Assembly (NCBI GenBank): GCA_964346725.1
Contig: CAYFVM010000009.1
Location: forward strand, 1 to 64,000
Length of the DNA: 64,000 nucleotides
Direction: 5' to 3'
From: UBA1715 sp964346725
GTDB lineage: Bacteria > Bacteroidota > Bacteroidia > Bacteroidales > UBA1715
Below the pieces are notes generated by a model. The model was not told the DNA's origin. It ran no database searches and saw only the letters and a program-made list of their open reading frames with translations. The translations under genes were made by a program, and so were the position numbers. Of the stretch, positions 52,762-61,520 are shown one piece after another; position 1 is the first letter of the stretch, and each line of letters starts with the position of its first letter.

Positions 52762-53682
52762 ATGAAAAAACTATTACATATCATACTTATAGGGTTAGTT
52801 GTAGTTTCTTTTGCCGCATGCAATAGATCAGGAAAAAGTACCGACAATTCCTCGCAACAAGGAGAAGAAACACTGAAAGATTCGAGCATCATACTAGAAG
52901 AACAGAACAAAAATATTGTTGGAATGATAAATGGTACCATCTACTGCATTCCATCGCCATACGATATAATGAACTACATTAAAAGTCTTAATTTAGTATA
53001 CGTACGTTCTCTTCCGAATTCTGTACTCAACGTAACACACTACGAATCATCGTTCAAAAAATTGTTGAACATGGGAGTTTATAGCATTGACATATCATAC
53101 ATGACCATGTACGAACAAATGACAGATGCGCTTAATTATTTCTCCACATTGAAATCCTTGGCAAATCAAGTAGAATTGGCTTCGGTGTTTGATGCAGCAA
53201 CAATGGATGAACTTGAAAACAATATGGGTTCACAAGACACTTTGTTTCAGATACTTTCTAAGAAATTTCAAGAATCAGACAAATTGTTGAAAGGAGAAAA
53301 TGAGATGGCAAACGCATCGCTACTCATGACCGGAGCTTGGATAGAAAGTCTCTATTTTATCACACAAATTCATAAACAAGCCCCAAACGAACTTTCGGTA
53401 CAAAAAATTGCAGAGCATAAATTAGCCGCAGAAGCAATACTTAATGTACTTCGTCCTTATTACAACAAATCAGATGATTTTAAGAATTTGATAGATGCTA
53501 TAGTTGATATCTGCTATGAATTTGATGGAATTGAATACACCTATACGTACCAAACTCCCCAAAACTATCCAAACAATCACCTTACCATTATCAACAGCGA
53601 ATCGAAATTTGTAATAATGCCAGAACACATAAAAAATGTAACCAACAAAATTGAAGCATTACGAAATTCTATTATACAATGA
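52762..53682 (+). CDS. Uncharacterised lipoprotein, paralogue of the one at 37287
   Basis: This 306-residue protein has a lipoprotein signal (ILIGLVVVSFAAC, Cys near residue 20), a Ser/Asn-rich linker, and a helical domain homologous along its length to the lipoprotein at 37287-38150. Conserved elements include NMGVYSIDISYM, LANQVELASVFD, ELENNMGSQDTLFQIL and SLLMTGAWIESLYF. No known domain is recognised. It overlaps the next gene by 4 nt (ATGA). Confidence 0.8.
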   Translation: MKKLLHIILIGLVVVSFAACNRSGKSTDNSSQQGEETLKDSSIILEEQNKNIVGMINGTIYCIPSPYDIMNYIKSLNLVYVRSLPNSVLNVTHYESSFKKLLNMGVYSIDISYMTMYEQMTDALNYFSTLKSLANQVELASVFDAATMDELENNMGSQDTLFQILSKKFQESDKLLKGENEMANASLLMTGAWIESLYFITQIHKQAPNELSVQKIAEHKLAAEAILNVLRPYYNKSDDFKNLIDAIVDICYEFDGIEYTYTYQTPQNYPNNHLTIINSESKFVIMPEHIKNVTNKIEALRNSIIQ

Positions 53683-54077
53683 AAAAAATACATGTCATAC
53701 TTGGTTTCATAGTTTTGTTCTTAGCAAATACTAACATTGCTCTTGGGCAGTGTGCAAGTTTGTTGACCGAAGATTACGTTTCCGATGGACAATATTATAC
53801 CACAAATATCACGAGCGATGAAGTTAAAAATTGTGAGATTACCTTTATTAAAGGCAATGAATATCGCTTGATTGTATGCCCTCACAAAGGCGAAAAAATT
53901 AGAATGGAAATAATAGACCAAGAAGGACATCTAATGTTTGATAACAAGAATTATGACTATACTAATTATTGGAACTTTCGTATAAAATCATCGGTAACAT
54001 GTACTATCAAACTTAGTTTGATAGATGACACGGTAAAAACCGATGAAATAGTTCTATTGGTTGGTCTGAAAAAATAA
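53679..54077 (+). CDS. Small secreted protein of unknown function
   Basis: This 132-residue protein has a signal peptide (ILGFIVLFLANTNIALGQ) and a beta-rich mature part (ECxxLLTEDYVSDGQ-like start, ITFIKGNEYRLIVCPHKGEKIRMEIIDQEGHLMFD, then SVTCTIKLSLIDD). It looks like a jelly-roll or beta-sandwich domain, but no family is recognised. The ATGA overlap with the upstream lipoprotein gene suggests the two products work together. Confidence 0.75.
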   Translation: MKKIHVILGFIVLFLANTNIALGQCASLLTEDYVSDGQYYTTNITSDEVKNCEITFIKGNEYRLIVCPHKGEKIRMEIIDQEGHLMFDNKNYDYTNYWNFRIKSSVTCTIKLSLIDDTVKTDEIVLLVGLKK

Positions 54078-54084
54078 AAAACTC

Positions 54085-57000
54085 ATGAGTGAACGTATAA
54101 TTCAAGCTTTATTAAGACTATTTGCAGTTTTTGCAAAAACAGATGGTAATAAAAGTGATAAAATAAAGATAGTAGAACTATTTCTAGCTAATCAGTTAAA
54201 CAAAGAATTAGCAAAAAAATATCTCCCCTCATTCGAACAAGAATACGACGATGTAATGAACGACATCAGCCGTATTACAGAAAAAGCTGACATACAAGAC
54301 ACGTATGACGCAGAAAAAGTAAAGTTCAAAATTGAAGCAAAACTATCTGCTCGTATTCACAAGATAGGCAATAGCATCAACCAAGAGCTAACGCAACGTC
54401 AAAAGCTCTACGTCATTATCAGTATACTTGAGTTTGTATATACCGACAGAGGCATTTCCGATTCTGATAAGGAATTTATGGATGCCTTGGTTGATGACTT
54501 AAACATAAACAACGAGGAATACCAGCAACTTTGCGATTTTATACTCCACCCGTTCTTGGAAATACCAGATTCGGAAAATTTGATGATTATCAATAACAAA
54601 CATGAAACTGGTGAAGTTTTAGCAAAACACATAAATTCTCCTCACCTTAAAGGAACTATCAAAGTATTCTATTTGCGTGCTTCCAACTTACTCATATTCC
54701 GTTCTTATGAAGTGGGTGAAATTTCTTTGAATAGCCAAGCGGTATACGAAGACAAAGTCACCCTACTCAATATTGGTAGCGCAATTAGAACTTTACAAAC
54801 CACCCCGATTTATTATAGTCAAATACTTAACATATTCAATGCCGGCAATTCAGAAGAAGGTGTAATATTCAAAGCAGAAAACATTACCTATAAATTCCGT
54901 GGAGGAAACATTGGACTGCATGAATTATCGCTAAATGAATCATCAGGCAACTTAATTGGTATAATGGGTGCGTCTGGAGCAGGAAAATCAACCTTGCTCA
55001 ACGTATTGAACGGAAACTATAAACCAACTTCGGGCACAGTTACCATAAACGGTATAGACCTACACAATGATATTGAAAACAAACTCAACGGATTGATTGG
55101 TTTTGTGCCACAAGACGACCTTTTGATAAAGGAACTCACCGTATATCAAAACTTATTCTATGCAGCAAAACTTTGTTTTGACAACCTAACCGAAGAAGAA
55201 ATTCGCGAAAGAGTTGACAAAGTATTGCAGAGCCTTGGCTTGTACGAACGTAAGGACAATATTGTTGGAGATGAATTGAAGAAAGAAATATCGGGTGGCC
55301 AGCGCAAACGTTTGAATATTGCGTTGGAGTTAATTCGAGAACCGGCTATCCTCTTTCTTGATGAACCAACATCAGGACTTTCGTCAAAAGACTCCGAAAA
55401 CATTATGGACCTTTTGAAGGAACTTGCATTGAAAGGGAAATTAGTGTTTGTGGTTATTCACCAACCATCGTCAGATATATTCAAGACATTCGATAAACTT
55501 GTAATATTAGATACCGGTGGATTCTTAATATACTATGGTGCACCCGTTGACTCTATCATGTACTTTAAAGAATGCACCCGCCAAGCAGATAGATTTATAA
55601 GCGAATGTCCTACGTGTGGTAACGTAAACCCAGAGCAGATATTCAACATTACCGAAGCAAAGATTTTGGACGAAGATGGCACTCCCATGTTGAATGAGAA
55701 ACACCAAGAAATCAGAAAACTTTCACCTGATGATTGGTCTGAAATATATCTACAAAAAAACAAAAAGGCTGTTGAATCCAAACCAATGCCAAAAGAATTG
55801 CCGGAAATTACCTTTAAAATTCCAAATTGGTTCAGACAGCTCAAAGTATTTATCGTTCGTGATGTGTTGTCTAAAATCTCGAATGTACAATACATGCTCA
55901 TCAACTTTTTGGAAGCGCCAATTATTGCAGTATTTTTGGCATACATTGTAAAATATTGGGATGTTGACGAAAGTAGCACAATTGGCTACACGGTTATGAA
56001 CAACACGAACATTCCGGTGTACATTTTCATGTTAGTCATTTGCGGATTCTTTATAGGACTGACCTCTAGTGCCGAAGAGATTTTTCGAGACCAAAAGATT
56101 CGTAGTCGAGAGTCATTTTTACATTTAAGTTGGTCTAGTTACTTGGTATCGAAGATTTTAATTTTATTGGTTATCTCGGCCATTCAATCACTCTTCTTTG
56201 TCTTTTGTGCCAACATGATACTTGGGCTTCATTGCCTATTTTTCAAATATTGGTTTATGGCCTTTAGCGTATGGGGTGCGGCAAACCTTATCGGACTCAT
56301 TATTTCAGACTCTTTCAACGATATTAAGACCATCTATATCTTAGTTCCATTCTTGGTTATTCCTCAAATTATATTGAGTGGTATTATTGTAAGTTTTGAC
56401 AAACTGAATCCGGTGGTTTCTAACCCACAAAGTATTCCGTGGTACGGAGAAATTATTACTTCACGTTGGGCATATGAAGGACTAGCTGTGGAACAATTTT
56501 CAAACAACGACTACGAAGCTCCATTCTTCAATATAGATATGCGCATTAGCGAATGTAGTTATCGTAAAGGGGAATGGTCTAATCAGTTAAACAACAAATT
56601 GAACGACTGCCTTCGCTATAAAGAAGAAAATGAGAATGAGGCGCAATACAAAAAGAATCTAACACTTGTTGCCAACGAAATAGAGAGAGAACTGAAAAAC
56701 ACTGGTTCTCTGTTTCCATTCAATGAAAAAAGCCTCAAAGCACTCCGTTCCGACAATGTAAGCGAAGAAACTATATTGCTCGCTCGCGACCACGTTTCTG
56801 CGATTAAGGACTATTATATTAAATTGAACAACAAACTTCGTTCGGAGAAAGATAAGATGACAAACGAAGCCATCAAAGAATTGGGTATCAAAACGTGTGA
56901 TATACTTGGCATTCCTGAAATAGAACGGACACCTCGAGTGCTTGATAGCCTTGGAAATATACAATTCATTGAATTAAAGAAAAACTATTACAACGAGAGT

Positions 57001-57291
57001 CTTGAAGAATTTTGCCGAAACCAAAATAACCTGACGGTATTGATTGAATACAAAGGTCATCTGGTACAAAAAACAGATCCTGTATTCATGAGACCAACAG
57101 CTCCGTTCATAAAAGCGCATTTCTACGCTCCAATGAAACCATTTTTCGGAAACTTCCATAGTACCTATTGGACAAATGCATGCATTATCTGGTTTATGTC
57201 AATATTATGTTATCTTGCCCTTTATTTCCGAGTACTTCGAAGAGTTTTACTATATATAAGCAATATCAATTTTTCTAAGAAAACACAATGA
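54085..57291 (+). CDS. ABCG-type ABC transporter (ATPase and permease fused) with TerB-like N-terminus
   Basis: This 1,068-residue protein has several parts: residues 1-160 form a helical TerB/DjlA-like domain (FVYTDRGISDSDKEFMDAL); 165-250 a small beta domain; 270-490 an ABC ATPase with Walker A GASGAGKST, signature SGGQRKRLNIALEL and Walker B ILFLDEPTSGLSS; then a CPTCG motif near 511; and an ABC2-type permease with TM helices (QYMLINFLEAPIIAVFLAYI, IYILVPFLVIPQIILSGII) interrupted by a large ~250-residue loop before the final helix. The ATPase-before-permease order is that of ABCG/White proteins. The substrate is unknown. rbfA overlaps its end by 4 nt. Confidence 0.88.
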   Translation: MSERIIQALLRLFAVFAKTDGNKSDKIKIVELFLANQLNKELAKKYLPSFEQEYDDVMNDISRITEKADIQDTYDAEKVKFKIEAKLSARIHKIGNSINQELTQRQKLYVIISILEFVYTDRGISDSDKEFMDALVDDLNINNEEYQQLCDFILHPFLEIPDSENLMIINNKHETGEVLAKHINSPHLKGTIKVFYLRASNLLIFRSYEVGEISLNSQAVYEDKVTLLNIGSAIRTLQTTPIYYSQILNIFNAGNSEEGVIFKAENITYKFRGGNIGLHELSLNESSGNLIGIMGASGAGKSTLLNVLNGNYKPTSGTVTINGIDLHNDIENKLNGLIGFVPQDDLLIKELTVYQNLFYAAKLCFDNLTEEEIRERVDKVLQSLGLYERKDNIVGDELKKEISGGQRKRLNIALELIREPAILFLDEPTSGLSSKDSENIMDLLKELALKGKLVFVVIHQPSSDIFKTFDKLVILDTGGFLIYYGAPVDSIMYFKECTRQADRFISECPTCGNVNPEQIFNITEAKILDEDGTPMLNEKHQEIRKLSPDDWSEIYLQKNKKAVESKPMPKELPEITFKIPNWFRQLKVFIVRDVLSKISNVQYMLINFLEAPIIAVFLAYIVKYWDVDESSTIGYTVMNNTNIPVYIFMLVICGFFIGLTSSAEEIFRDQKIRSRESFLHLSWSSYLVSKILILLVISAIQSLFFVFCANMILGLHCLFFKYWFMAFSVWGAANLIGLIISDSFNDIKTIYILVPFLVIPQIILSGIIVSFDKLNPVVSNPQSIPWYGEIITSRWAYEGLAVEQFSNNDYEAPFFNIDMRISECSYRKGEWSNQLNNKLNDCLRYKEENENEAQYKKNLTLVANEIERELKNTGSLFPFNEKSLKALRSDNVSEETILLARDHVSAIKDYYIKLNNKLRSEKDKMTNEAIKELGIKTCDILGIPEIERTPRVLDSLGNIQFIELKKNYYNESLEEFCRNQNNLTVLIEYKGHLVQKTDPVFMRPTAPFIKAHFYAPMKPFFGNFHSTYWTNACIIWFMSILCYLALYFRVLRRVLLYISNINFSKKTQ

Positions 57292-57650
57292 GCGAAACAC
57301 GACAAAATAAAGTAGCACGATTGCTACAAAAAGAATTAGGTGACATTTTTCAAAAAGAGTCTCTTTCTCTTTTCCGCGGTGCATTAATTTCAGTGACTGT
57401 GGTACGAGTAGCGCCAGACCTCTCTTTCGCGAAAGTGTATATAAGCATTTTTGCACCAGCGAAAGACGAAAAAGAATTGTACACAGCCGTGCAAGAAAAA
57501 GCAAAAACAATACGACAAATGTTAGCTCAGAAAGTAGCAAAACAACTTCGAATAATTCCTGAACTTGCATTTTTTCTAGACGATTCTATTGATTATCAAG
57601 AAAATATAGAACGATTACTCAATTCAAGCAACGACAAAGAGAAAAAATAA
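57288..57650 (+). CDS. rbfA: Ribosome-binding factor A
   Basis: This 120-residue KH-like protein (TRQNKVARLLQKELGDIFQKE, LSFAKVYISIFAPAKDEKEL, QKVAKQLRIIPELAFFLDDS) is needed for 30S maturation and 16S 5'-end processing. It overlaps the ABC transporter gene by 4 nt (ATGA). Confidence 0.95.
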   Translation: MSETRQNKVARLLQKELGDIFQKESLSLFRGALISVTVVRVAPDLSFAKVYISIFAPAKDEKELYTAVQEKAKTIRQMLAQKVAKQLRIIPELAFFLDDSIDYQENIERLLNSSNDKEKK

Positions 57651-57656
57651 TAACGA

Positions 57657-58466
57657 ATGAACTACGACCCTATAAAACGCTCATTAGGTACATTTTTCAA
57701 CTCAAGTCCTTTATTGAGGAAAATATTTTATTCTTTATTGAATCTGCTATTCCTCCGTGCGTGGCACATATTGAAAGCAATTAGAATATGGGAAAAAACT
57801 AAACCTAACCAAGCTACAATACTTGATGCAGGCTCAGGATTCGGACAGTATTCATATTTTATGGCTCGCCATAATTCACTATGGAAGGTGCTCGGTATTG
57901 ACGTAAAAGAAGAACAAATAGCCGACTGTACCACATTTGCAAAACAGATTGGATACGAAAACCGTATGTCGTTTAAAGAAGGCGACCTTACCGAATATAT
58001 AGCACCAGAGCCAGTTGACCTTATTCTTTCGGTAGATGTAATGGAACATATTGCGGACGATGAACAAGTTTTTCGTAACTTCTTCCAATCCCTCAAACAA
58101 GGAGGTACGCTCCTCATCTCTACACCTTCAAATCTTGGTGGTTCAGACGTGCACGATGGCGATGGAGAATCATTCATAGGCGAACATGTACGTGATGGCT
58201 ACAGCAAAGAAGACATTAGCGAAAAACTACAACGTGCCGGCTTTTCAAATATCAACGTATCATACTCGTATGGTACTGCAGGACATATTTCTTGGATTCT
58301 TTCCATGAAATTTCCTATTAGTTTATTAAACATCACAAAATTGTTTTTTATACTACTCCCTTTTTACTACATTGTGATATTCTGGTTATGCCTTATACTC
58401 AACACAATAGATGTACTTTGTGAACAGTCTCAAGGTTCTGGACTAATTGTAAAAGCGAATAAGTAA
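57657..58466 (+). CDS. SAM-dependent methyltransferase with C-terminal membrane anchor
   Basis: This 269-residue class I methyltransferase has motif I ILDAGSGFGQYSYFMA, the acidic loop VLGIDVKEEQ, motif II/IV VDLILSVDVMEHIADDEQ and GGTLLISTPSN. A C-terminal hydrophobic stretch (LFFILLPFYYIVIFWLCLIL) anchors it to the membrane. The membrane location suggests a lipid, quinone or glycolipid substrate. It is 6 nt from rbfA and 2 nt from the permease gene. Confidence 0.85.
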   Translation: MNYDPIKRSLGTFFNSSPLLRKIFYSLLNLLFLRAWHILKAIRIWEKTKPNQATILDAGSGFGQYSYFMARHNSLWKVLGIDVKEEQIADCTTFAKQIGYENRMSFKEGDLTEYIAPEPVDLILSVDVMEHIADDEQVFRNFFQSLKQGGTLLISTPSNLGGSDVHDGDGESFIGEHVRDGYSKEDISEKLQRAGFSNINVSYSYGTAGHISWILSMKFPISLLNITKLFFILLPFYYIVIFWLCLILNTIDVLCEQSQGSGLIVKANK

Positions 58467-58468
58467 TT

Positions 58469-59689
58469 ATGTCGATTTCTTTCTTTTTTGCACGAAGATA
58501 TCTGTTTTCAAAAAAAAGCAAGAATATCATAAACTACATAACTATGGTATCGGTGATGCTTATTGCCATAGTTAGCATAGCTCTCACCATCACCATGTCG
58601 GTTTTCAATGGTTTGTCGGATGTAATTTCGTCTATGTACAACACATTTGACCCTGAAATAAAAATCACTACAAAAACCGGGAGAGTTTTCTCTTTTGACT
58701 CTGTACAACCCAAACTTGCAAGCGTTTCTGATATTGAGGCTTTTACACCAATACTCGAAGATGATGTACTCTTTACCTATGGCGAAAAACAACTTATAGG
58801 AAAATTGAAAGGCGTTGGCAATAACTTTAGTAAAACGTGTAATGTAGATTCAATACTTGTAGTCGGCGAATTTGCCTTGCAACAAGACGGTGTAGAATAC
58901 GCTTGTGTAGGTCAAGGAGTTGCGCACAAACTCTCTGTTGGGCTCATGTTTCGCGATGTGCTTCATATCTATGCTCCAAATCGTAGCAAAAAAACAACAA
59001 TACTCGCTACCGAAGAATATAATAAAACGTATGCGTATGCACGAGGTGTGTTTTCTGTACAAATGGATATCGACAACCAATATGTGATAACTTCGCTTGA
59101 TTTAGCACAAGAACTTTGGGCATACAACAACAATGAAATTTCTTCTATCGACATAAAACTCCAACCTAATGCCGATGTACAGGAAACAGTAGCAAGCATT
59201 CAACGCATGCTTGGAGATAATTTTTCAGTACAAGACAGAGAGCAGCAACATGAATTTATGTCTAAAGTAACACATGGAGAAAAATTCATAACCTTCCTTA
59301 TCATCACACTCATACTTATTATAGCTTCATTTAGCATTATAGGTTCGCTTACTATGCTTATTATAGACAAACAACGAGATATTAACATTTTGCGCAGTTT
59401 AGGTGCTGACTCTAAAACAATCAAACGCATCTTTGTCATTGAAGGCTGGCTTATTTCAATAATTGGTGTGATAATTGGTGTGGCAATTGGCATTGGTATT
59501 TGCTTACTTCAAGAAAAATTTGGTATAGTAAAACTGCCGGGGGCATCGCAAAACTTTGTTGTAGAAGCCTATCCGGTTCGCGTCATGCTGGGCGATGTAA
59601 TAGCAATACTTGCCATAGTGTTTTGCATTGGCTTCATTACCGCCTATTATCCCGTTAGAAAAATAGCAAAAACACAAATACACGTATGA
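58469..59689 (+). CDS. LolC/LolE-type ABC permease (lipoprotein release)
   Basis: This 406-residue FtsX/MacB-type permease starts MSISFFFARRYLFSKKSKNIINYIT, the Lol N-terminal signature, has a TM helix (VSVMLIAIVSIALTITMSVFNGLSD), a periplasmic domain, and three C-terminal helices with TLILIIASFSIIGSLTMLIIDKQRDI and LRSLGADSKTIKRIF. It releases outer-membrane lipoproteins from the inner membrane with a separate LolD ATPase that is not in the window. Confidence 0.9.
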   Translation: MSISFFFARRYLFSKKSKNIINYITMVSVMLIAIVSIALTITMSVFNGLSDVISSMYNTFDPEIKITTKTGRVFSFDSVQPKLASVSDIEAFTPILEDDVLFTYGEKQLIGKLKGVGNNFSKTCNVDSILVVGEFALQQDGVEYACVGQGVAHKLSVGLMFRDVLHIYAPNRSKKTTILATEEYNKTYAYARGVFSVQMDIDNQYVITSLDLAQELWAYNNNEISSIDIKLQPNADVQETVASIQRMLGDNFSVQDREQQHEFMSKVTHGEKFITFLIITLILIIASFSIIGSLTMLIIDKQRDINILRSLGADSKTIKRIFVIEGWLISIIGVIIGVAIGIGICLLQEKFGIVKLPGASQNFVVEAYPVRVMLGDVIAILAIVFCIGFITAYYPVRKIAKTQIHV

Positions 59690-60234
59690 ATATACTAGAC
59701 ATAATTGCCATAATCCCCATATTGTGGGGCGCATTCAAAGGTTTCAAAAATGGATTGATAACCGAAGGAGGCACAATTATAGGACTCGTTCTCGGCATTT
59801 GGGCTGCTATGCATCTATCCGATAACTTTACAAAATACATACAAGAATATACCTCAATATCTCCTGAATATCAACAGATTGCGGCCTTTGCATTTACATT
59901 TATAGTCGTTCTTATAGCTTGTTTTATTATCACAAGAATCTTAATACGTTTTTGTAAAGCAATCAATATCTTATGGTTAGACAAAATTTTAGGAATAGCG
60001 TTTGGTATGTCAAAATACATCATCATTTTGGCATTCATATTCTTCCTTGTCAATATGCTTATCAAAAGTTATGCAACAAAACCGTTCAAAACCGTAGAAG
60101 AATCCATACTATTCAAACCATTGGCAAATGCAGCCGAATCATGCATTGACGGAAACATTACCATACCAAAAATTGAGACACAAACTATTGATATATTTGA
60201 TTCTGTAAAAAAAGACAAAGGCGATGAAAATTAA
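59686..60234 (+). CDS. CvpA family membrane protein
   Basis: This 182-residue protein begins MNILDIIAIIPILWGAFKGFKNGLI, the CvpA motif, with four hydrophobic helices (GLVLGIWAAMHLSDNF, IAAFAFTFIVVLIACFIITRIL, LDKILGIAFGMSKYIIILAFIFFL). CvpA-type proteins are linked to colicin V production, envelope integrity and bile resistance, but no mechanism is settled. It overlaps both neighbours by 4 and 11 nt. Confidence 0.88.
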   Translation: MNILDIIAIIPILWGAFKGFKNGLITEGGTIIGLVLGIWAAMHLSDNFTKYIQEYTSISPEYQQIAAFAFTFIVVLIACFIITRILIRFCKAINILWLDKILGIAFGMSKYIIILAFIFFLVNMLIKSYATKPFKTVEESILFKPLANAAESCIDGNITIPKIETQTIDIFDSVKKDKGDEN

Positions 60235-60721
60235 TAAAACAAATGCAGCACGTTTTCTCGATACCTTGCATATTTCATACGAATTAGTCCCCTACGAAGT
60301 TGACGAAAACGATTTAGGAGCGGAACATATAGCCGACCAACTACACGAACCCATAGAGCAAGTATTCAAAACATTAGTACTTCGTGGTGACAAAATTGGA
60401 ATATTTGTGTGCGTAATACCAGGCAACCTTGAAGTTGACCTAAAACTTGCCGCAAAATTGTCGGGGAACAAGAATTGCGACATGATCCATCTAAAAGAAT
60501 TACAACCATTGACAGGCTATATTCGCGGAGGATGCTCACCTCTTGCCATGAAGAAAAAATATCCTGTATTCATTCATAGTTCTGTTCATGCTCAACAAAT
60601 TGTCTATGTAAGTGCGGGAATACGCGGACTTCAAATAAAAATTGCCCCTGACGACTTAATAAAAGCAGCGGATGCTACCGTTGGTGGAATTGTCCGAGAT
60701 TCGGTACAACCGGGAAACTAA
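60224..60721 (+). CDS. ybaK: Cys-tRNA(Pro)/Cys-tRNA(Cys) deacylase YbaK
   Basis: This 165-residue YbaK/EbsC-family editing protein has LDTLHISYELVPYEVDENDLG, GDKIGIFVCVIPGNLEVDLK, the YIRGGCSPLAMKKKYPVFI motif and VSAGIRGLQIKIAPDDL. It removes mischarged cysteine from tRNA-Pro. It overlaps cvpA by 11 nt. Confidence 0.93.
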   Translation: MKINKTNAARFLDTLHISYELVPYEVDENDLGAEHIADQLHEPIEQVFKTLVLRGDKIGIFVCVIPGNLEVDLKLAAKLSGNKNCDMIHLKELQPLTGYIRGGCSPLAMKKKYPVFIHSSVHAQQIVYVSAGIRGLQIKIAPDDLIKAADATVGGIVRDSVQPGN

Positions 60722-60744
60722 TTATTTCCTATTAGAAATGGAAT

Positions 60745-61467
60745 CTACGCATGTAAAGCTGCAATGTCTTTCAGTGATATTTTCCCCTCATAAATTGCTT
60801 TTCCGGTAATAACGCCATCAATATTATGAGCATTCAACGTCATGATATCATCAAGACTTGCTATTCCACCACTCGCTATAACATATAGCGATGGAAATTC
60901 TTTCTTCATTTTTTCGTAGAGTGCAACATTGGGACCTTGCAACATACCATCTTTACAGATATCGGTGCAAATTACTTTGGATATACCTTGAGCAACATAT
61001 CCCTTCAAGAAATCGAATAGGTTAAGACTTGTTCCCTCTTGCCATCCGCTCACCGCTATCTTTTCATCCTTAACATCAGCTCCGAGAATGATTTTTTTAC
61101 TGCCGAATTTTTTAAGCCACGACAAAAAAATCTCTTGATTTTTTACCGCAATGCTTCCTCCCGTTACCATGCTAGCTCCAGAATTAAATGCTATACGCAA
61201 ATCTTCATCGGTTTTAAGACCACCACCAAAATCAACAATCAAATTGGTATGAGTTGTAATAGACTCAAGCACTTTGTAGTTTACAATTCTACTACTTTTT
61301 GCTCCATCTAAATCAACAAGATGCAAACGTTTAATGCCATAATCCTCAAATGCTTTAGCTACTTCTAAAGGGTTTTCGTTATAGACTTTCTTTTGTGCAT
61401 AGTCTCCTTGCGACAAACGGACGCACTTTGCGTCAATTATATCAATAGCGGGTATTATTTCTATCAT
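60745..61467 (-). CDS. hisA: ProFAR isomerase of histidine biosynthesis
   Basis: This 240-residue (beta/alpha)8 barrel starts MIEIIPAIDIIDAKCVRLSQGDY with the catalytic Asp, has LVDLDGAKSS, LIVDFGGGLKTDEDL and the second catalytic Asp in ICTDICKDGMLQGPN, and phosphate loops SGGIASLDD and VITGKAIYEG. The ATG at 61467 is chosen over the longer frame to 61494, which overlaps the terminator. No other his genes are in the window. Confidence 0.93.
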   Translation of the reverse strand: MIEIIPAIDIIDAKCVRLSQGDYAQKKVYNENPLEVAKAFEDYGIKRLHLVDLDGAKSSRIVNYKVLESITTHTNLIVDFGGGLKTDEDLRIAFNSGASMVTGGSIAVKNQEIFLSWLKKFGSKKIILGADVKDEKIAVSGWQEGTSLNLFDFLKGYVAQGISKVICTDICKDGMLQGPNVALYEKMKKEFPSLYVIASGGIASLDDIMTLNAHNIDGVITGKAIYEGKISLKDIAALHA

Positions 61468-61473
61468 AATCAA

Positions 61474-61505
61474 AATAAGGAGGCATGCTAGCACGCCTCC
61501 TTATT
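61474..61505 (-). terminator. Hairpin terminator after the sialate O-acetylesterase gene
   Basis: AATAAGGAGGC (61474-61484) pairs perfectly with GCCTCCTTATT (61495-61505), and the 10-nt loop holds a TGC-TA-GCA mini-palindrome that can extend the stem past an A-C mismatch. It follows the esterase stop (61521) on the minus strand. A short T-rich stretch follows on that strand. Confidence 0.7.
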
Positions 61506-61520
61506 ATAAAAATATAAATA

